Shown piece by piece: positions 1 through 8,909 of a stretch of DNA of 64,000 bases; position 1 is the first letter of the stretch; every line of letters begins with the position of its first letter. Both the position numbers and the translations under genes were made by a program. The DNA is from Streptomyces bottropensis ATCC 25435 (lineage in GTDB: Bacteria > Actinomycetota > Actinomycetes > Streptomycetales > Streptomycetaceae): contig NZ_KB911581.1 in NCBI RefSeq assembly GCF_000383595.1, positions 434,001 to 498,000 on the forward strand. Direction: 5' to 3'. The notes under the pieces are model-generated. The model did not search any database. It was given only the letters and a program-made list of their open reading frames with translations, and had not been told where the DNA came from.

Positions 1-194
1 TCGTCGGCGTAGCGGTAGGGGAGGCGGAGGTCCTCGCGGCGGGCGGAGGCCGAGGAGCCGGACGGCTTGGAGCGGGAGGACGACGAGCGATTGCCGCCTC
101 CGCCCTGGCCCTGCTTCTTGCCCGACGAGGCAGCCATGATCATGGCGACCACGAAGAAGGCGGCCGCCCCGCCCAGAAGGATCATCATGAACAT
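1..194 (-). CDS. N-terminus of a membrane protein of the T4SS-like cluster (cut by window edge)
   Basis: Only the first 64 codons are visible; the rest lies left of the window. The start is the ATG at 192-194, followed by a hydrophobic segment of about 20 residues (MILLGGAAAFFVVAMIM) and then a flexible Gly/Gln/Ser/Lys/Arg-rich linker. It sits downstream of the TcpE-like and VirB2-like genes on the same strand, so it is probably a further component of the same apparatus. A VirB4/TcpF-type ATPase would be the usual neighbour, but no ATPase motif lies in the visible part. That assignment is inference only. Confidence 0.6.
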   Translation of the reverse strand, partial: MFMMILLGGAAAFFVVAMIMAASSGKKQGQGGGGNRSSSSRSKPSGSSASARREDLRLPYRYAD

Positions 195-302
195 GGAGGA
201 GTCACCCTGCGGTAATCGAGGTCGGTTGGCGATGGGTCAGGGGCTGACCGGGGTGGTCAGCGGTGGTGCGGCGGCGCTGGGATCGGTTGGCGCGGTGCGG
301 GC

Positions 303-785
303 TCAGCGGTGCGCCGAGAACGCGGTGCCGCGTTCGGCCGCCACCTGGCGGGCGGCGTCGTAACGGGCCTGCCAGCGTGGTGAGCCCGGGGCCCAGAGGA
401 TGACCTGCCAGCGCAGTTCCTCCGGTTCCTGGTCGGCGGAGAGCCCCTGCAGCCGCTTGGGCTGGAACCACCAGTCGGTCCACACCACCAGCTGCTGGCT
501 CAGCGTGAGCGCCGAGGGCAGCGGCCGGCCCCAGACGAAGTAGACGGCGAACGGCGGTCCGAAGTACAGGATCGACGTCCACATCGACATGCCGAGGAAC
601 GGCAGGAACGCGGACAGCGTGAACAGAGCGATGAGCCAGACCAGGCCGAAGCCGAAGGCCGCGCCCAGCGCGGGCAGCAGCAGGCCGGGCAGCGGGATGT
701 TGCCCCAGTTCCAGATCCGCTTGGGGCGGTTGACCAGATCGGTGTGGTCGTACGCGACCAGCGGCTCCGGGGCCTCCTGGGCCAT
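303..785 (-). CDS. TcpE/PrgI-like membrane protein of the T4SS-like apparatus
   Basis: This 160-residue protein has two hydrophobic segments near the N-terminus (about residues 31-65 and 68-85) and a soluble C-terminal half rich in Trp, Arg and Gln. Small two-helix proteins of this layout (PrgI, TcpE) are inner-membrane parts of Gram-positive conjugation machines. The ATG start has a strong GAGGGGAG ribosome site 9 nt upstream. It lies between a small two-helix gene upstream (843-1106) and a further membrane gene downstream, all on the minus strand. Family membership is inferred from size, topology and neighbours, not from a diagnostic motif. Confidence 0.6.
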   Translation of the reverse strand: MAQEAPEPLVAYDHTDLVNRPKRIWNWGNIPLPGLLLPALGAAFGFGLVWLIALFTLSAFLPFLGMSMWTSILYFGPPFAVYFVWGRPLPSALTLSQQLVVWTDWWFQPKRLQGLSADQEPEELRWQVILWAPGSPRWQARYDAARQVAAERGTAFSAHR

Positions 786-842
786 GGTGGCTGACTCCCC
801 TCGTTCCTGCGGCGGCTGATGGGCGATCAGTCGTCAGTTGCC

Positions 843-1106
843 CTAGCCGCCCTCGCCGCCACCGATCTGGCTGCCGAGGTCGATGAGCACACCGGCGAGG
901 CCGCTGGCGCCACCGATGATCAGGGCGGCGAGCGCGATCATGCCGAAGCCCTGGAAGGCCTCGCGCATACCGTCGCCGCGCTTCATCGACAGCAGCATGC
1001 GGATGCCGAGGACGAGGAGGGCGATGACGGCGACCATCGTGCCCACGTTGGTGAGGATGTCCTGGATCTCTCCGAACATCGAATCCAGGGTGGCTGCCAG
1101 GTACAC
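843..1106 (-). CDS. small two-helix membrane protein, VirB2/TrbC-like pilin candidate
   Basis: The 87-residue protein has two hydrophobic helices (about 20-41 and 52-75) separated by a short basic loop (MKRGDG), and a Gly-rich C-terminus. This is the shape of T4SS pilin or channel subunits of the VirB2/TrbC type, which are otherwise poorly conserved in sequence. The GTG start at 1104-1106 is chosen because AGAGGAA lies just upstream. It follows the TcpC-like gene on the same strand and probably belongs to the same operon. It could also be an unrelated small holin-like protein. Confidence 0.6.
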   Translation of the reverse strand: MYLAATLDSMFGEIQDILTNVGTMVAVIALLVLGIRMLLSMKRGDGMREAFQGFGMIALAALIIGGASGLAGVLIDLGSQIGGGEGG

Positions 1107-1169
1107 GGGTGGTTCCTCTCGATCAGGGGGTGCGAAGCGTTGTGGGTGGAGCGAAGGACGGGGTGCCCG

Positions 1170-2903
1170 TCAGGACTTGTCGGACTGCTTGTCCTTGGAG
1201 GATTGAGGAGACTTGGAGGCGGACGGTGAACCCGACGGCGAGACGGCGTCGCCCTCGTCGGGCGCGGTGTCGTCGTCGGACTCCGCGTCCTCGTCCTCGT
1301 CGGGCGCGGCGGTCTCCTCGTCGACGTCGGCCCGGCCGCCCTCCGCGTCCAGCACGCCGCCCCGGACGTCCTTGATGAACCAGCCCTGCGCCGTGCTCAC
1401 CACGGTCATCCGGTACGAGCGGTTCACGGCCCCGCCCGCCGGGCCGGTCCACGCGACGACCACCCGGAGCTGTACGGCCTGTCCGTTGCCGTAGGTGAAC
1501 GGGTCGGTGCCCTGGACGTTCGACGGCACCAGTGCGTCGACCTCGCTGACGGTGGGATCGGTCAGCTCACCGGACAGACCTGTGGTCGCGGCCTGCGTGG
1601 CGTCGGACGTGGTGAATCGGGCCATCGCCGTGGTGTCGGACGCGCCCCACGCCTCGAAGTAACCCGGCAGCACCTGCTCCCGCAGCTGGTCGGACAAGGT
1701 GTCGTCGACGACCTCGGCGTCCTGGTCGACCGGCGGCACGTCCGCGCGGGGCGGCAGCGGCATCTGGCCGACGTCGCCCGCGACGCGCATGCCCTCGCCG
1801 GTCGCGAGGTCCTTCACATAGACGGGCACGGTGAGGGTGGTCAGTTCGCCGCCGTCACTGCGGACCTGGACTCCCAGGTAGCGGCCGTGGTCGCCGTACT
1901 CGGACAGCGTCTCGGCGGTTCCGTCCCAGGTGGCGGAGACGGCCTTGCTCGTTCCCTTGCCGTCCCAGCCGCACTCGCCGTCGACGCCGGCGGAGGTGTA
2001 GCGGGCGAGGTCGTCGCGGCGCGTGGACGCGGTCTCGGGGGAGTACGTCATGCACAGCATCGCGTACTGCTCCGCGAACGTCGCCGCCTGCCGGGTCGGG
2101 AACTCGGTGAGGCGGTACTTGGCCGCGTCGGCGGGGTCGAGCCCGGCGGTCGCAGGAGTCGACGACTTGCCGATGACCAGGCCCATCACACCGCACGAGC
2201 CGAGCGCGAACACACAGGTGGTGATCAGCAGGGTGGCGCGGAGCGCGACATGCGTACCGCGCCCACCGGCGGGGATACGGCCACCGGGCTTGGGGACACT
2301 GAAGTCGCGGGCGGCTGCCGGCCTGCCGACGCCCTGGGCGGAAGTCGAGGGTCCGGCCGCGGGGGTGGTCCGGGCCGAGGCGGGGGCTGCGGTCCCGGTC
2401 CTGGGCGTCAGCGTGGAGTTGCCGGGAGCGGGAGCCTGGGGCGCGGTCGCGGAGCCGGTGGTGTGGGGCGCGGACGGGGCCGCCGCGGCGGGCGCTGACG
2501 CCGAGCCGCCCTTCTTACGCTGCTCCTTCGCCGCCTTCTTCTGTTCGTACGCGGCCTTGCGGGCCGCCCTCTCCCGCTCGCGCTTCTCCTTCTTCGACTC
2601 GCTCGCGGGGCGCGTCTCGCGCGGCGGCAGCGCCGGTACGGCGGCCTGCCCGGCCTGGGGCGTGTTGCGCACCCAGGCGGCGGCGACCTGGGCGCGGGCC
2701 GCGTCGGAGGGAAGCGGCTGCGGCTGCGGGTGGGGAGCCTGCGGGGTCGCCGGCTGGGCCTGGTGCGGGGCAGGGGGGTGCTGCCCCTGACCCTGCGCCT
2801 GCCACGCCTGCTGCTGGGGCTGTTGGGGAGGACCGAAGGACCCGGGCTGGCCGGAAGGCTGGCCTCCGCCGACCGCGCCAGCAGGGCTGTTGTGGTCTGT
2901 CAT
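1170..2903 (-). CDS. TcpC-like conjugation protein, bitopic, with long Pro/Gln-rich cytoplasmic arm
   Basis: The 577-residue protein has four parts. Residues 1-100 are Pro/Gln/Ala-rich. Residues 102-131 form a Lys/Arg/Glu-rich helical stretch. A single membrane segment lies at about 219-245. A large extracytoplasmic region follows, with the layout of the TcpC (VirB8-like, NTF2-fold) domain, and an acidic Ser/Asp-rich tail. TcpC is a scaffold of Gram-positive conjugation channels. Its first five residues, MTDHN, also start the divergent gene at 3226, so the two may share a targeting or assembly tag, or a common origin. It probably heads the leftward operon. Confidence 0.7.
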   Translation of the reverse strand: MTDHNSPAGAVGGGQPSGQPGSFGPPQQPQQQAWQAQGQGQHPPAPHQAQPATPQAPHPQPQPLPSDAARAQVAAAWVRNTPQAGQAAVPALPPRETRPASESKKEKRERERAARKAAYEQKKAAKEQRKKGGSASAPAAAAPSAPHTTGSATAPQAPAPGNSTLTPRTGTAAPASARTTPAAGPSTSAQGVGRPAAARDFSVPKPGGRIPAGGRGTHVALRATLLITTCVFALGSCGVMGLVIGKSSTPATAGLDPADAAKYRLTEFPTRQAATFAEQYAMLCMTYSPETASTRRDDLARYTSAGVDGECGWDGKGTSKAVSATWDGTAETLSEYGDHGRYLGVQVRSDGGELTTLTVPVYVKDLATGEGMRVAGDVGQMPLPPRADVPPVDQDAEVVDDTLSDQLREQVLPGYFEAWGASDTTAMARFTTSDATQAATTGLSGELTDPTVSEVDALVPSNVQGTDPFTYGNGQAVQLRVVVAWTGPAGGAVNRSYRMTVVSTAQGWFIKDVRGGVLDAEGGRADVDEETAAPDEDEDAESDDDTAPDEGDAVSPSGSPSASKSPQSSKDKQSDKS

Positions 2904-3225
2904 CGAGTCGGTTACTCCAGCGAGTCGGTTCCCCGTCCGCCTGGGCGATCACGACCGCACCGCACGACGGGCCCTGGCTCAGCCAGGTGCGCAGGCAGTG
3001 TGACAAAGACCTGTCACGGGACCGCCGCCACTTTCCTCAGCGGGAGACCGAGGATTCCCGCTGGTGTCGAATTCGGGAAACCGGCCGGGAAAATCGTCAG
3101 GGACATGGCGGGAAAGCGGGCTCGCTGTCGGGACCCACCTTGGGCCCACAATGCGCTGGGCACGTCTGCCGTACGCACGACGCCCGGAACCCCCTGCATC
3201 CGATGGACCCGGCGAAGGACGAGAG
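2904..3225. promoter_or_regulatory. divergent control region with two inverted repeats
   Basis: This 322-bp gap separates the two divergent arms of the T4SS-like cluster and must contain both promoters. It holds a palindrome CCTGGCT-C-AGCCAGG at 2973-2987 and an operator-like inverted repeat GTGACA-N6-TGTCAC at 3000-3017. A possible -10 (CACAAT) for the rightward arm lies at about 3147-3152. No coding frame in the gap has a convincing start. Control of both arms by one regulator is an inference from the position of the repeats. Confidence 0.5.
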
Positions 3226-3822
3226 TTGACCGACCACAACGGGCACCCGCAGCAGCCGCAGCCCGGCCCGCGCACCTGGGGTGTCCCCCAGCAGACCGCG
3301 CCGTCCCAGCAGGTGCCGCCGACGCAAGCGACCTCGCCGGTCGAGCAGACACCTCCGGTCCAGCAGGCGCCCGCCGCGGTTCCCGTCGAGGTTTCGGCTC
3401 CGCAGGTCCCGCAGACACCCCAGGTCTTCCAGGCCGACCAGGCCTGGGTCGACGGCTACGAGCCGGGCAATCCCTGGCAGGCGCGGCTGTGCATGGAGAC
3501 GCCGTACGGGACTTTCACCTATCCCCTCACCCCGCACACCATGCCGGAACTCCTTGAGCAGATGGTCCTGGTGGCCCAGGAGCAGCAGGGCCTGCCGGTC
3601 GGTTTCGACGCCGACCCCGAGACCGGGGCCCTCCCGGAGGACGGTGAGGACGCCGACGCGGACCAGCACGGGCAGGCCGCCGGTCTCCACGGCGGTCGCG
3701 CCGCCCGGCTGACCGGCTGGGCCCTCGTCCACGACCTGTGGGAACGCGAGGATCCGACGGCGCGGATCGTGATGGGCGCGGTGGTGGTCGTGCTGCTGCT
3801 CCTCGGCGTCTTCCTGACCTGA
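3226..3822 (+). CDS. Pro/Gln-rich tail-anchored protein of the T4SS-like cluster, function unknown
   Basis: The start is set at the TTG at 3226-3228, preceded by GAAGGACGAGAG, because the product then begins MTDHN exactly like the divergent TcpC-like protein. About 90 residues rich in Pro, Gln and Val are followed by a conserved-looking soluble segment (GNPWQARLCMETPYG onward) and a C-terminal hydrophobic helix (VVVVLLLLGVFLT) that should anchor it in the membrane. It leads the rightward arm of the cluster. No known domain was recognised. Longer readings from 3064 are open but lack a ribosome site. Confidence 0.7.
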   Translation: MTDHNGHPQQPQPGPRTWGVPQQTAPSQQVPPTQATSPVEQTPPVQQAPAAVPVEVSAPQVPQTPQVFQADQAWVDGYEPGNPWQARLCMETPYGTFTYPLTPHTMPELLEQMVLVAQEQQGLPVGFDADPETGALPEDGEDADADQHGQAAGLHGGRAARLTGWALVHDLWEREDPTARIVMGAVVVVLLLLGVFLT

Positions 3823-3867
3823 CCGTCTGCCGCCCCGGCCCCCACAGCAGCCCGTAGGAGTGGAGCG

Positions 3868-4230
3868 ATGAGCGGTTCCGAAACACCTTCCGAGCAGCCG
3901 GAGTTCTACTTCGCGGACGTCTACGTCTTCGTCTCCGACTACCTCGCCCAGATGGTCCGCCGCCGGGTCAACGGCTCGTCGGCGACCTGGTGCCCCAGGT
4001 GGTGGGAGCACCCGGAGGCCGGCGCCCGGCTCTCCGCGCTCTGGCTGGCCTGGGAGCACCTGCGCCAGGACCCCGCGCTCGGCATGTCGACGTGGTGGCT
4101 GCACCACGCCGACCCGCATCTACGGGTGCTGATGGACGCCGACTCGGGCCCGTTCGCGGCGTGTTCGCCCAAGGACGGGCACACGGCGTACCCGTTCGAT
4201 CCGCTGCCGGTGGATCCGCGGCCGGAGTGA
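3868..4230 (+). CDS. DUF4913 protein
   Basis: This 120-residue protein is rich in Trp and Tyr and matches the DUF4913 family pattern (FYFADVYVFVSDYLAQMV, CPRWWEHPEA, WLAWEHLR, STWWLHHADPHL). DUF4913 proteins occur in actinomycete conjugative elements and T4SS-like loci; their biochemical role is not established. It is soluble, with no signal peptide or membrane helix. The ATG is preceded by GTAGGAGTGGAGCG. It sits 45 nt after the tail-anchored gene and ahead of a strong hairpin, so it probably ends a two-gene transcript. Confidence 0.8.
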   Translation: MSGSETPSEQPEFYFADVYVFVSDYLAQMVRRRVNGSSATWCPRWWEHPEAGARLSALWLAWEHLRQDPALGMSTWWLHHADPHLRVLMDADSGPFAACSPKDGHTAYPFDPLPVDPRPE

Positions 4231-4393
4231 CGGCCCCGTTCGCGTACGAGAGGACGGGCGAGGGGAACTGCTCGGTGGCGGTTCGTCAGCTGCCACCCGC
4301 TTTGGACGCCGCCCCATCCGCACGCCGTCGTCGGTCCGGCGTCGGACGGGCACCGGACGCGTAGGGGGCTCAGCCCGTCGAGGAGGAGTGACG

Positions 4394-4439
4394 CCGGACG
4401 GTGGGCCGGAGCGGGGCGCCCGCCCGGCCCACCGTCCGG
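4394..4439 (+). terminator. strong 16-bp stem hairpin after the DUF4913 gene
   Basis: Two perfect 16-bp arms (CCGGACGGTGGGCCGG and its reverse complement) flank a 14-nt loop. There is no T-run, as is usual in Streptomyces. It lies in the 347-bp gap 4231-4577, which holds no credible gene, and separates the first two rightward genes from the next operon. A possible -10 (TACCGT, about 4516-4522) lies downstream. Confidence 0.6.
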
Positions 4440-4577
4440 ATTCCCGCTCTTTCCCGACACCACCCTGTGGTTTCCCCGCCGGGAATTCTGCCGACTCCCC
4501 GCCCCGCACCTCCCCCTACCGTGTCCCGGTCACCCGTCGACCGCCGTACCGGCTCAGCACAAGGGAGGCGCGGGAGC

Positions 4578-5270
4578 GTGGAGTTGCCTGAGGAGAACAA
4601 GCGCACGGGGCTGCTGGCCCTGGGAGTGCTCGGCGTTCTCCTGATCGCCGTCCTGACTGTGTTCACCGTGTTCGACGGAGACGACGGAAGCGACGAGAAC
4701 GGCGGTTCGGCGGCCCCCACCGCCACCGCGGGCCAGAACGGCGGGGCGGGATCGGGCGGACAGGACACCTCCGACTCCGACGAGGACACGCAGGGCGGGA
4801 GCCGAAGCACGACGACCGTCCCGATCGTCTCGGTCGCCGAAGCCACCGAGGCCCACGAGATCATGACGCGGTACATGGCCGGCATCAACACCTACGACCA
4901 CACCGCCAAGTCGGCTGCCTGGCAGGCCCCGCTCCTCGACCTCACCCTGAACGACGCGCGGATGAAGGAGCTGACCGCGCTGCCCACAGGCAAGGCGTGG
5001 GCCACCTGCCAGGCCGGACAGTGCACGTCCAAGGGAACCGCCGTCGTGCGGCGGGACGCGGTGATCTCGGATGATCTGGTGCGCGACAGCGGCCGTTCCA
5101 TCTCCAGCCTGGTCGAGGTGAAGGCCACGCGCACCGAGGGTGGGGAGACCACCACGGAGTCCAATCAGTGGCTGGTCAGCGTCCAGGAGGTCAATGGCAA
5201 GTGGGTCGTCTCCGGATTCGACATCTTCGGCCTCGGTGACGTGGGCGCCTCCGACGACTCGGGGGCGTGA
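4578..5270 (+). CDS. VirB8/TcpC-like bitopic membrane protein
   Basis: The GTG at 4578-4580 is the chosen start because AGGGAGG lies 9 nt upstream; the frame stays open further upstream without a ribosome site. The 230-residue product has a short basic N-terminus, one membrane helix (about 11-32), a Gly/Ser/Asp-rich linker, then a compact extracytoplasmic domain of about 140 residues ending in WLVSVQEVNGKWVVSGFDI. This resembles the NTF2-like fold of VirB8 and TcpC proteins. Two cysteines (ATCQAGQC) could form a disulfide. It is followed after 6 nt by the hydrolase gene and looks like a second, smaller counterpart of the protein at 1170-2903. Confidence 0.65.
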   Translation: MELPEENKRTGLLALGVLGVLLIAVLTVFTVFDGDDGSDENGGSAAPTATAGQNGGAGSGGQDTSDSDEDTQGGSRSTTTVPIVSVAEATEAHEIMTRYMAGINTYDHTAKSAAWQAPLLDLTLNDARMKELTALPTGKAWATCQAGQCTSKGTAVVRRDAVISDDLVRDSGRSISSLVEVKATRTEGGETTTESNQWLVSVQEVNGKWVVSGFDIFGLGDVGASDDSGA

Positions 5271-5276
5271 CGCGCG

Positions 5277-7346
5277 ATGGTTGCTCCGGCGGTACTGGCC
5301 GCCGCCGCGAAGGCGGCGAAGGTCGCCAAGGCGGCCAAGGCGGCCGCCCAGGCCAAGAACGGCTCGGGCGACGGTAAGAAGAACGGCAACAAGAAGTGGC
5401 TGTGGATAGCCGCCGGTGTCGGTTTCCTGCCGCTGGCCGGGATCGGCACCCTCGTCCTGGTCCTTCTGGGGTCGCTCCTCGGAGGCATGGGCGCGGGAGC
5501 CGCGGCGGCCGCCTGCGACGACTACGCGGACAACGCCGAGGCCGGTAACACCGACGACGCGGCGGCCACCAACCCGGTGATGCCGGCGGGCAAGATGTAC
5601 ATGCCGAGCACGACCGCGCGCAACGAGATCCCGCCGAAGATGATCCTCGCCTCGATGCGCGCCGCCGCCCGCTACGACGGCCTCGACTGGACGATGATCG
5701 CCGGGCAGATGTACCAGGAGACCAAGTACGGCCAGGATCCGTCGGCCGCCCCCGGCGGCGCCAACTCCCTCGGTTACATGGGTATTTTGCAGTTCGGCAA
5801 GCCGGCCTGGACGGACTACGGGGACGACGGCAACGGCGACGGCAAGAAGGACCTGTACAACATCGACGACGCGGCCTACGCCGCGGCCAACTTCCTGCAC
5901 GCCAAGAAGGCGGAGACCCAGCCCTTCAAGGCCCTGCAGATCTACTCCGGTTCGTCCTCCTCCAACAGCATCTACCCGCGCGTCGTCCTCACCCAGTCCG
6001 CCCGCTACCGAGGGGTGCTGACCGGCGACAAGGACCTCATCAAGCGCTGGTACGCCCATCTGAAGGAGACGATCGAGAAGAACCCGGACTTCCCCACCCT
6101 GGGCAAGCAGTCGGACATCCCGGAGCCGGTCGGTAACGGCGCCCAGCCCGGCCGGGCCCTCAGCATCGCGGCGACCCCCGCCCGTTCCTGGTCGACACCG
6201 CCGCTGGACGACGCGGGTGACGACACCACCACCGCGATGTCCCTGGCCGCGTACTCCACCGACACGACGACCCTCGCCCTCCCTCTCGCCAAGCCCATCC
6301 CCGGCGGCGAGGACTGGCAGTGGCCCATGAAGCAGGGCACGTACCAAATGGGTACGCCTTACCACAAGCAGGGCAACATGTGGAGCCTCGGCTACCACAC
6401 CGGCCTCGACCTGACGGCCACCACCGGCACTCCGATCTACGCTCCGGCCGACGGCAAGGTCGTGACCGCGGGCCCCGGCGGGTCGTACGGGAACATGACG
6501 AAGCTTCAGCACGCGGGCGGCGTTATCACGCTCTACGCCCACCAGACCTCGATCAAGGTGTCCACCGGTCAGTCCGTCAAACGCGGTGACCTGATCGGCA
6601 CCATCGGCGCGACCGGCAACGTCACCGGCCCCCACCTGCACTGGGAGGTCCTCGTACCGGGCGTCGACAACCCGTTCGTCGGCGGCCAGGACCAGGGCCC
6701 CGGCATGGTCGACCCCGCGGCGTGGATGGCGGGCCGGGTCGCCGCCAACCCCGACTACGGCACCGTCCCCGGCGACAGCGGCAGCGAGGGCCGGAACGCG
6801 CAGTACGAGGAGTGCGCCGAGGACAACGGCGGCGCCGCCGTCGCCCCCGACGGCGCGGGCGCCTCCGGTGTCCTCCCCGACTCCGACGACCCGGTCATCC
6901 GGGCGGTGCTCGGCTGGGCGCAGCGCGGCATCGGCGTCCCGTACGTGTACGGCGCGCCGCGTCTGCAGGGCCGGAACCCGACCAGCTTCGACTGCTCCAG
7001 CCTCACGCAGTGGGCGTACTACATGGCCAGCGACGGAAAGATCAACATCGGTGCCACGACCCGTGATCAGGAACCCCGGCTCCGCAAGTACAAGGTGTCG
7101 CTGTCCGAGGCGCAGCCCGGTGACCTGATCTTCTTCCGGCCCGAGGGCGGCGGCTTCTCCGGGCACGTGGCCATCGTCTGGGACGCCAAGACCAAGAAGA
7201 TCATCCACGCCCCGCGTCCCGGCAAGTCCGTCTCCTTCAGCACCTGGGACGTCCAGGACGAGATCACCGGCGTCTACCGCGTGCCGATCCCGGCCGGCAC
7301 GAACGCGGTCGAGGGCGACGGCAAGACCGGTACGGAGGACGCGTGA
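5277..7346 (+). CDS. three-domain peptidoglycan hydrolase: lytic transglycosylase, M23 endopeptidase and NlpC/P60
   Basis: The 689-residue protein has an Ala/Lys-rich N-terminus and a membrane helix at about 41-71. A transglycosylase-like domain follows (about 115-265; probable catalytic Glu148 in MYQETK). Next is an M23 (LytM) domain with H374xxxD378 and the H453-L-H455 motif, then an NlpC/P60 domain with Cys573 (FDCSSL), His630 and His644. All three catalytic sets look intact. In T4SS loci such enzymes (VirB1, TcpG, TcpI) open the cell wall for channel assembly. Carrying three bond specificities in one membrane-tethered chain is unusual. It lies between the VirB8-like gene and the lipoprotein, with a 4-nt overlap with the frame of the latter. 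Confidence 0.9.
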   Translation: MVAPAVLAAAAKAAKVAKAAKAAAQAKNGSGDGKKNGNKKWLWIAAGVGFLPLAGIGTLVLVLLGSLLGGMGAGAAAAACDDYADNAEAGNTDDAAATNPVMPAGKMYMPSTTARNEIPPKMILASMRAAARYDGLDWTMIAGQMYQETKYGQDPSAAPGGANSLGYMGILQFGKPAWTDYGDDGNGDGKKDLYNIDDAAYAAANFLHAKKAETQPFKALQIYSGSSSSNSIYPRVVLTQSARYRGVLTGDKDLIKRWYAHLKETIEKNPDFPTLGKQSDIPEPVGNGAQPGRALSIAATPARSWSTPPLDDAGDDTTTAMSLAAYSTDTTTLALPLAKPIPGGEDWQWPMKQGTYQMGTPYHKQGNMWSLGYHTGLDLTATTGTPIYAPADGKVVTAGPGGSYGNMTKLQHAGGVITLYAHQTSIKVSTGQSVKRGDLIGTIGATGNVTGPHLHWEVLVPGVDNPFVGGQDQGPGMVDPAAWMAGRVAANPDYGTVPGDSGSEGRNAQYEECAEDNGGAAVAPDGAGASGVLPDSDDPVIRAVLGWAQRGIGVPYVYGAPRLQGRNPTSFDCSSLTQWAYYMASDGKINIGATTRDQEPRLRKYKVSLSEAQPGDLIFFRPEGGGFSGHVAIVWDAKTKKIIHAPRPGKSVSFSTWDVQDEITGVYRVPIPAGTNAVEGDGKTGTEDA

Positions 7347-7411
7347 CGCGCACCCCGTACACCCCTTACTCATCCCCGCACCGGCACCAAGGGCCCCACG
7401 GAGCAAACACG

Positions 7412-8845
7412 TTGACGAAGACCCGTACGTTCCTGGTCGCCGGGGCGATCCTGTCCCTCGGGCTCGTCACCGCCTGCGCCGCAGACACCGATCCCGAGGA
7501 CGCGGACGCCACCGGCAAGGCGAAGCCCAAGGCGTCCTCCTCCGCGAGGGAGGGGACGGGCCCGGCCTACGAGGGCGCCGAACTGCCCGGCCTGTCCGCA
7601 CGACCGGCATGGAGTCTGAACGGCCGAGGTCTCAAGGGCTGCGCCGACGACCCGGCCGAGGCCGCCGCCACCGAGGTCGTCAACTTCGACGCGCAGACCT
7701 GTGTGCTCGGGGACGCCGTGGTCCTGACCGAAGACCTGTCGGAGTCGTCCCAGGCAGAGGCGACGGAGAGCCGCTTCCGGGCCCGCCTCTACGACCCGGC
7801 GACCGGCGAGGTCCGCCGGACCGTCGATGTCACGGTCCCTGCCGAGTGGCAGGGCGATCGCGACCGTGCCCTTGACCAGTTCATGCAGATCTCCGAGTGG
7901 AAGGACGGCTCCCCGGCTCTCCTGGTCGTCTCCGGTGACGTGGTCGAGGCCGACGGGCTGAAGAAGGCCTCGATCACCACGACGTACACCCTGTACGCGC
8001 CGTCCGGGAAGGAGCTGGGCAGCTCCACCCTCAGCGGTGAGGACGGCTCCGGTCTGACCGTCGAGGCGGGCCATCTGCTGACGAAGGAGGCGTACAAGAG
8101 CGACACGTACACCCCCATCGGCGGTGGCGCCCCCGTCGAGGTCCGCGACCGGGGCGTCGATCAGGCGCCGCTGGGTGCCGGGTTCGGCTACCGCGCCGTC
8201 TCGACCTGGTCCGTGGTCGACGGCAGCGGCAGCCGGCTGTCCGTCAGCGACCGCCTCACCGGCAAGGAACTGTGGAACCTGGAGGATGTCGACCGCCCGG
8301 CCGCCCTCACCGATGTCGAGGACTCCGACGATCCGAAGGTGCGACTCCTCCCGCTCACCGACGACAAGGGCATCCTCGCCTGGGAGCAGCCGGGTGACGA
8401 CGCGGACGACGAGATCCTGACCGTCGTCGATCTCGGGACCGGCCGGCTGATCGCCGAAGGGCCGGAGCAGGACCTCGACCAGAAGTCCCGAGGCTGGGGC
8501 AGCACAGTCCTGTCTCCGGACGGCGGCACGGTGGTCACCCAGTTCGGCGGCGGTGCGGTCGCCTGGAACACGGAGACGGGCGCCGAGCTGTGGCGGCAGG
8601 AGAAGGACGAGCACATCATCACGCCCCTGGGGCTGACCTCCGGGGGCGTCCTCTACGGCTCCGTCGACACCATGGGGATCACCGCGCTGGACCTGAAGAC
8701 CAAGAAGGTCCTGGCCTCCGACCTCGCCCCGGAACCGATCTCCGACCTGACCGCGGACGCCGAAGTCCTGCAGTTCACCACGGACGGCTACGCGGTGGTG
8801 GCGGGGTCGGACCTGTTCGTCTTCGCCCCGGAAACGAAGCAGTAG
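7412..8845 (+). CDS. lipoprotein with a predicted PQQ-like beta-propeller
   Basis: A TTG start at 7412 with GGAG 8 nt upstream gives a typical lipoprotein signal ending in the lipobox LVTAC (Cys22). The alternative GTG at 7343 overlaps the previous stop but adds 23 unlikely residues. The 477-residue mature part has repeated blade-like stretches such as LGTGRLIAEG, TGAELWRQE and LKTKKVLASD, as in PQQ-like propellers (BamB-type scaffolds). It should sit on the outer face of the membrane and may be an assembly scaffold or wall-facing part of the T4SS-like machine. Function is inferred from position. Confidence 0.75.
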   Translation: MTKTRTFLVAGAILSLGLVTACAADTDPEDADATGKAKPKASSSAREGTGPAYEGAELPGLSARPAWSLNGRGLKGCADDPAEAAATEVVNFDAQTCVLGDAVVLTEDLSESSQAEATESRFRARLYDPATGEVRRTVDVTVPAEWQGDRDRALDQFMQISEWKDGSPALLVVSGDVVEADGLKKASITTTYTLYAPSGKELGSSTLSGEDGSGLTVEAGHLLTKEAYKSDTYTPIGGGAPVEVRDRGVDQAPLGAGFGYRAVSTWSVVDGSGSRLSVSDRLTGKELWNLEDVDRPAALTDVEDSDDPKVRLLPLTDDKGILAWEQPGDDADDEILTVVDLGTGRLIAEGPEQDLDQKSRGWGSTVLSPDGGTVVTQFGGGAVAWNTETGAELWRQEKDEHIITPLGLTSGGVLYGSVDTMGITALDLKTKKVLASDLAPEPISDLTADAEVLQFTTDGYAVVAGSDLFVFAPETKQ

Positions 8846-8909
8846 GCACGGCGGACGTCGTGGCGGACACAGCCCCGAACGCCCACCCCCAGAAGGGACG
8901 GACCCGCGG

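Noticed and set aside
4554..7406. A 950-codon minus-strand frame opposite the hydrolase gene.
   Set aside because: Same GC-bias artefact; the plus strand carries three recognisable catalytic domains.
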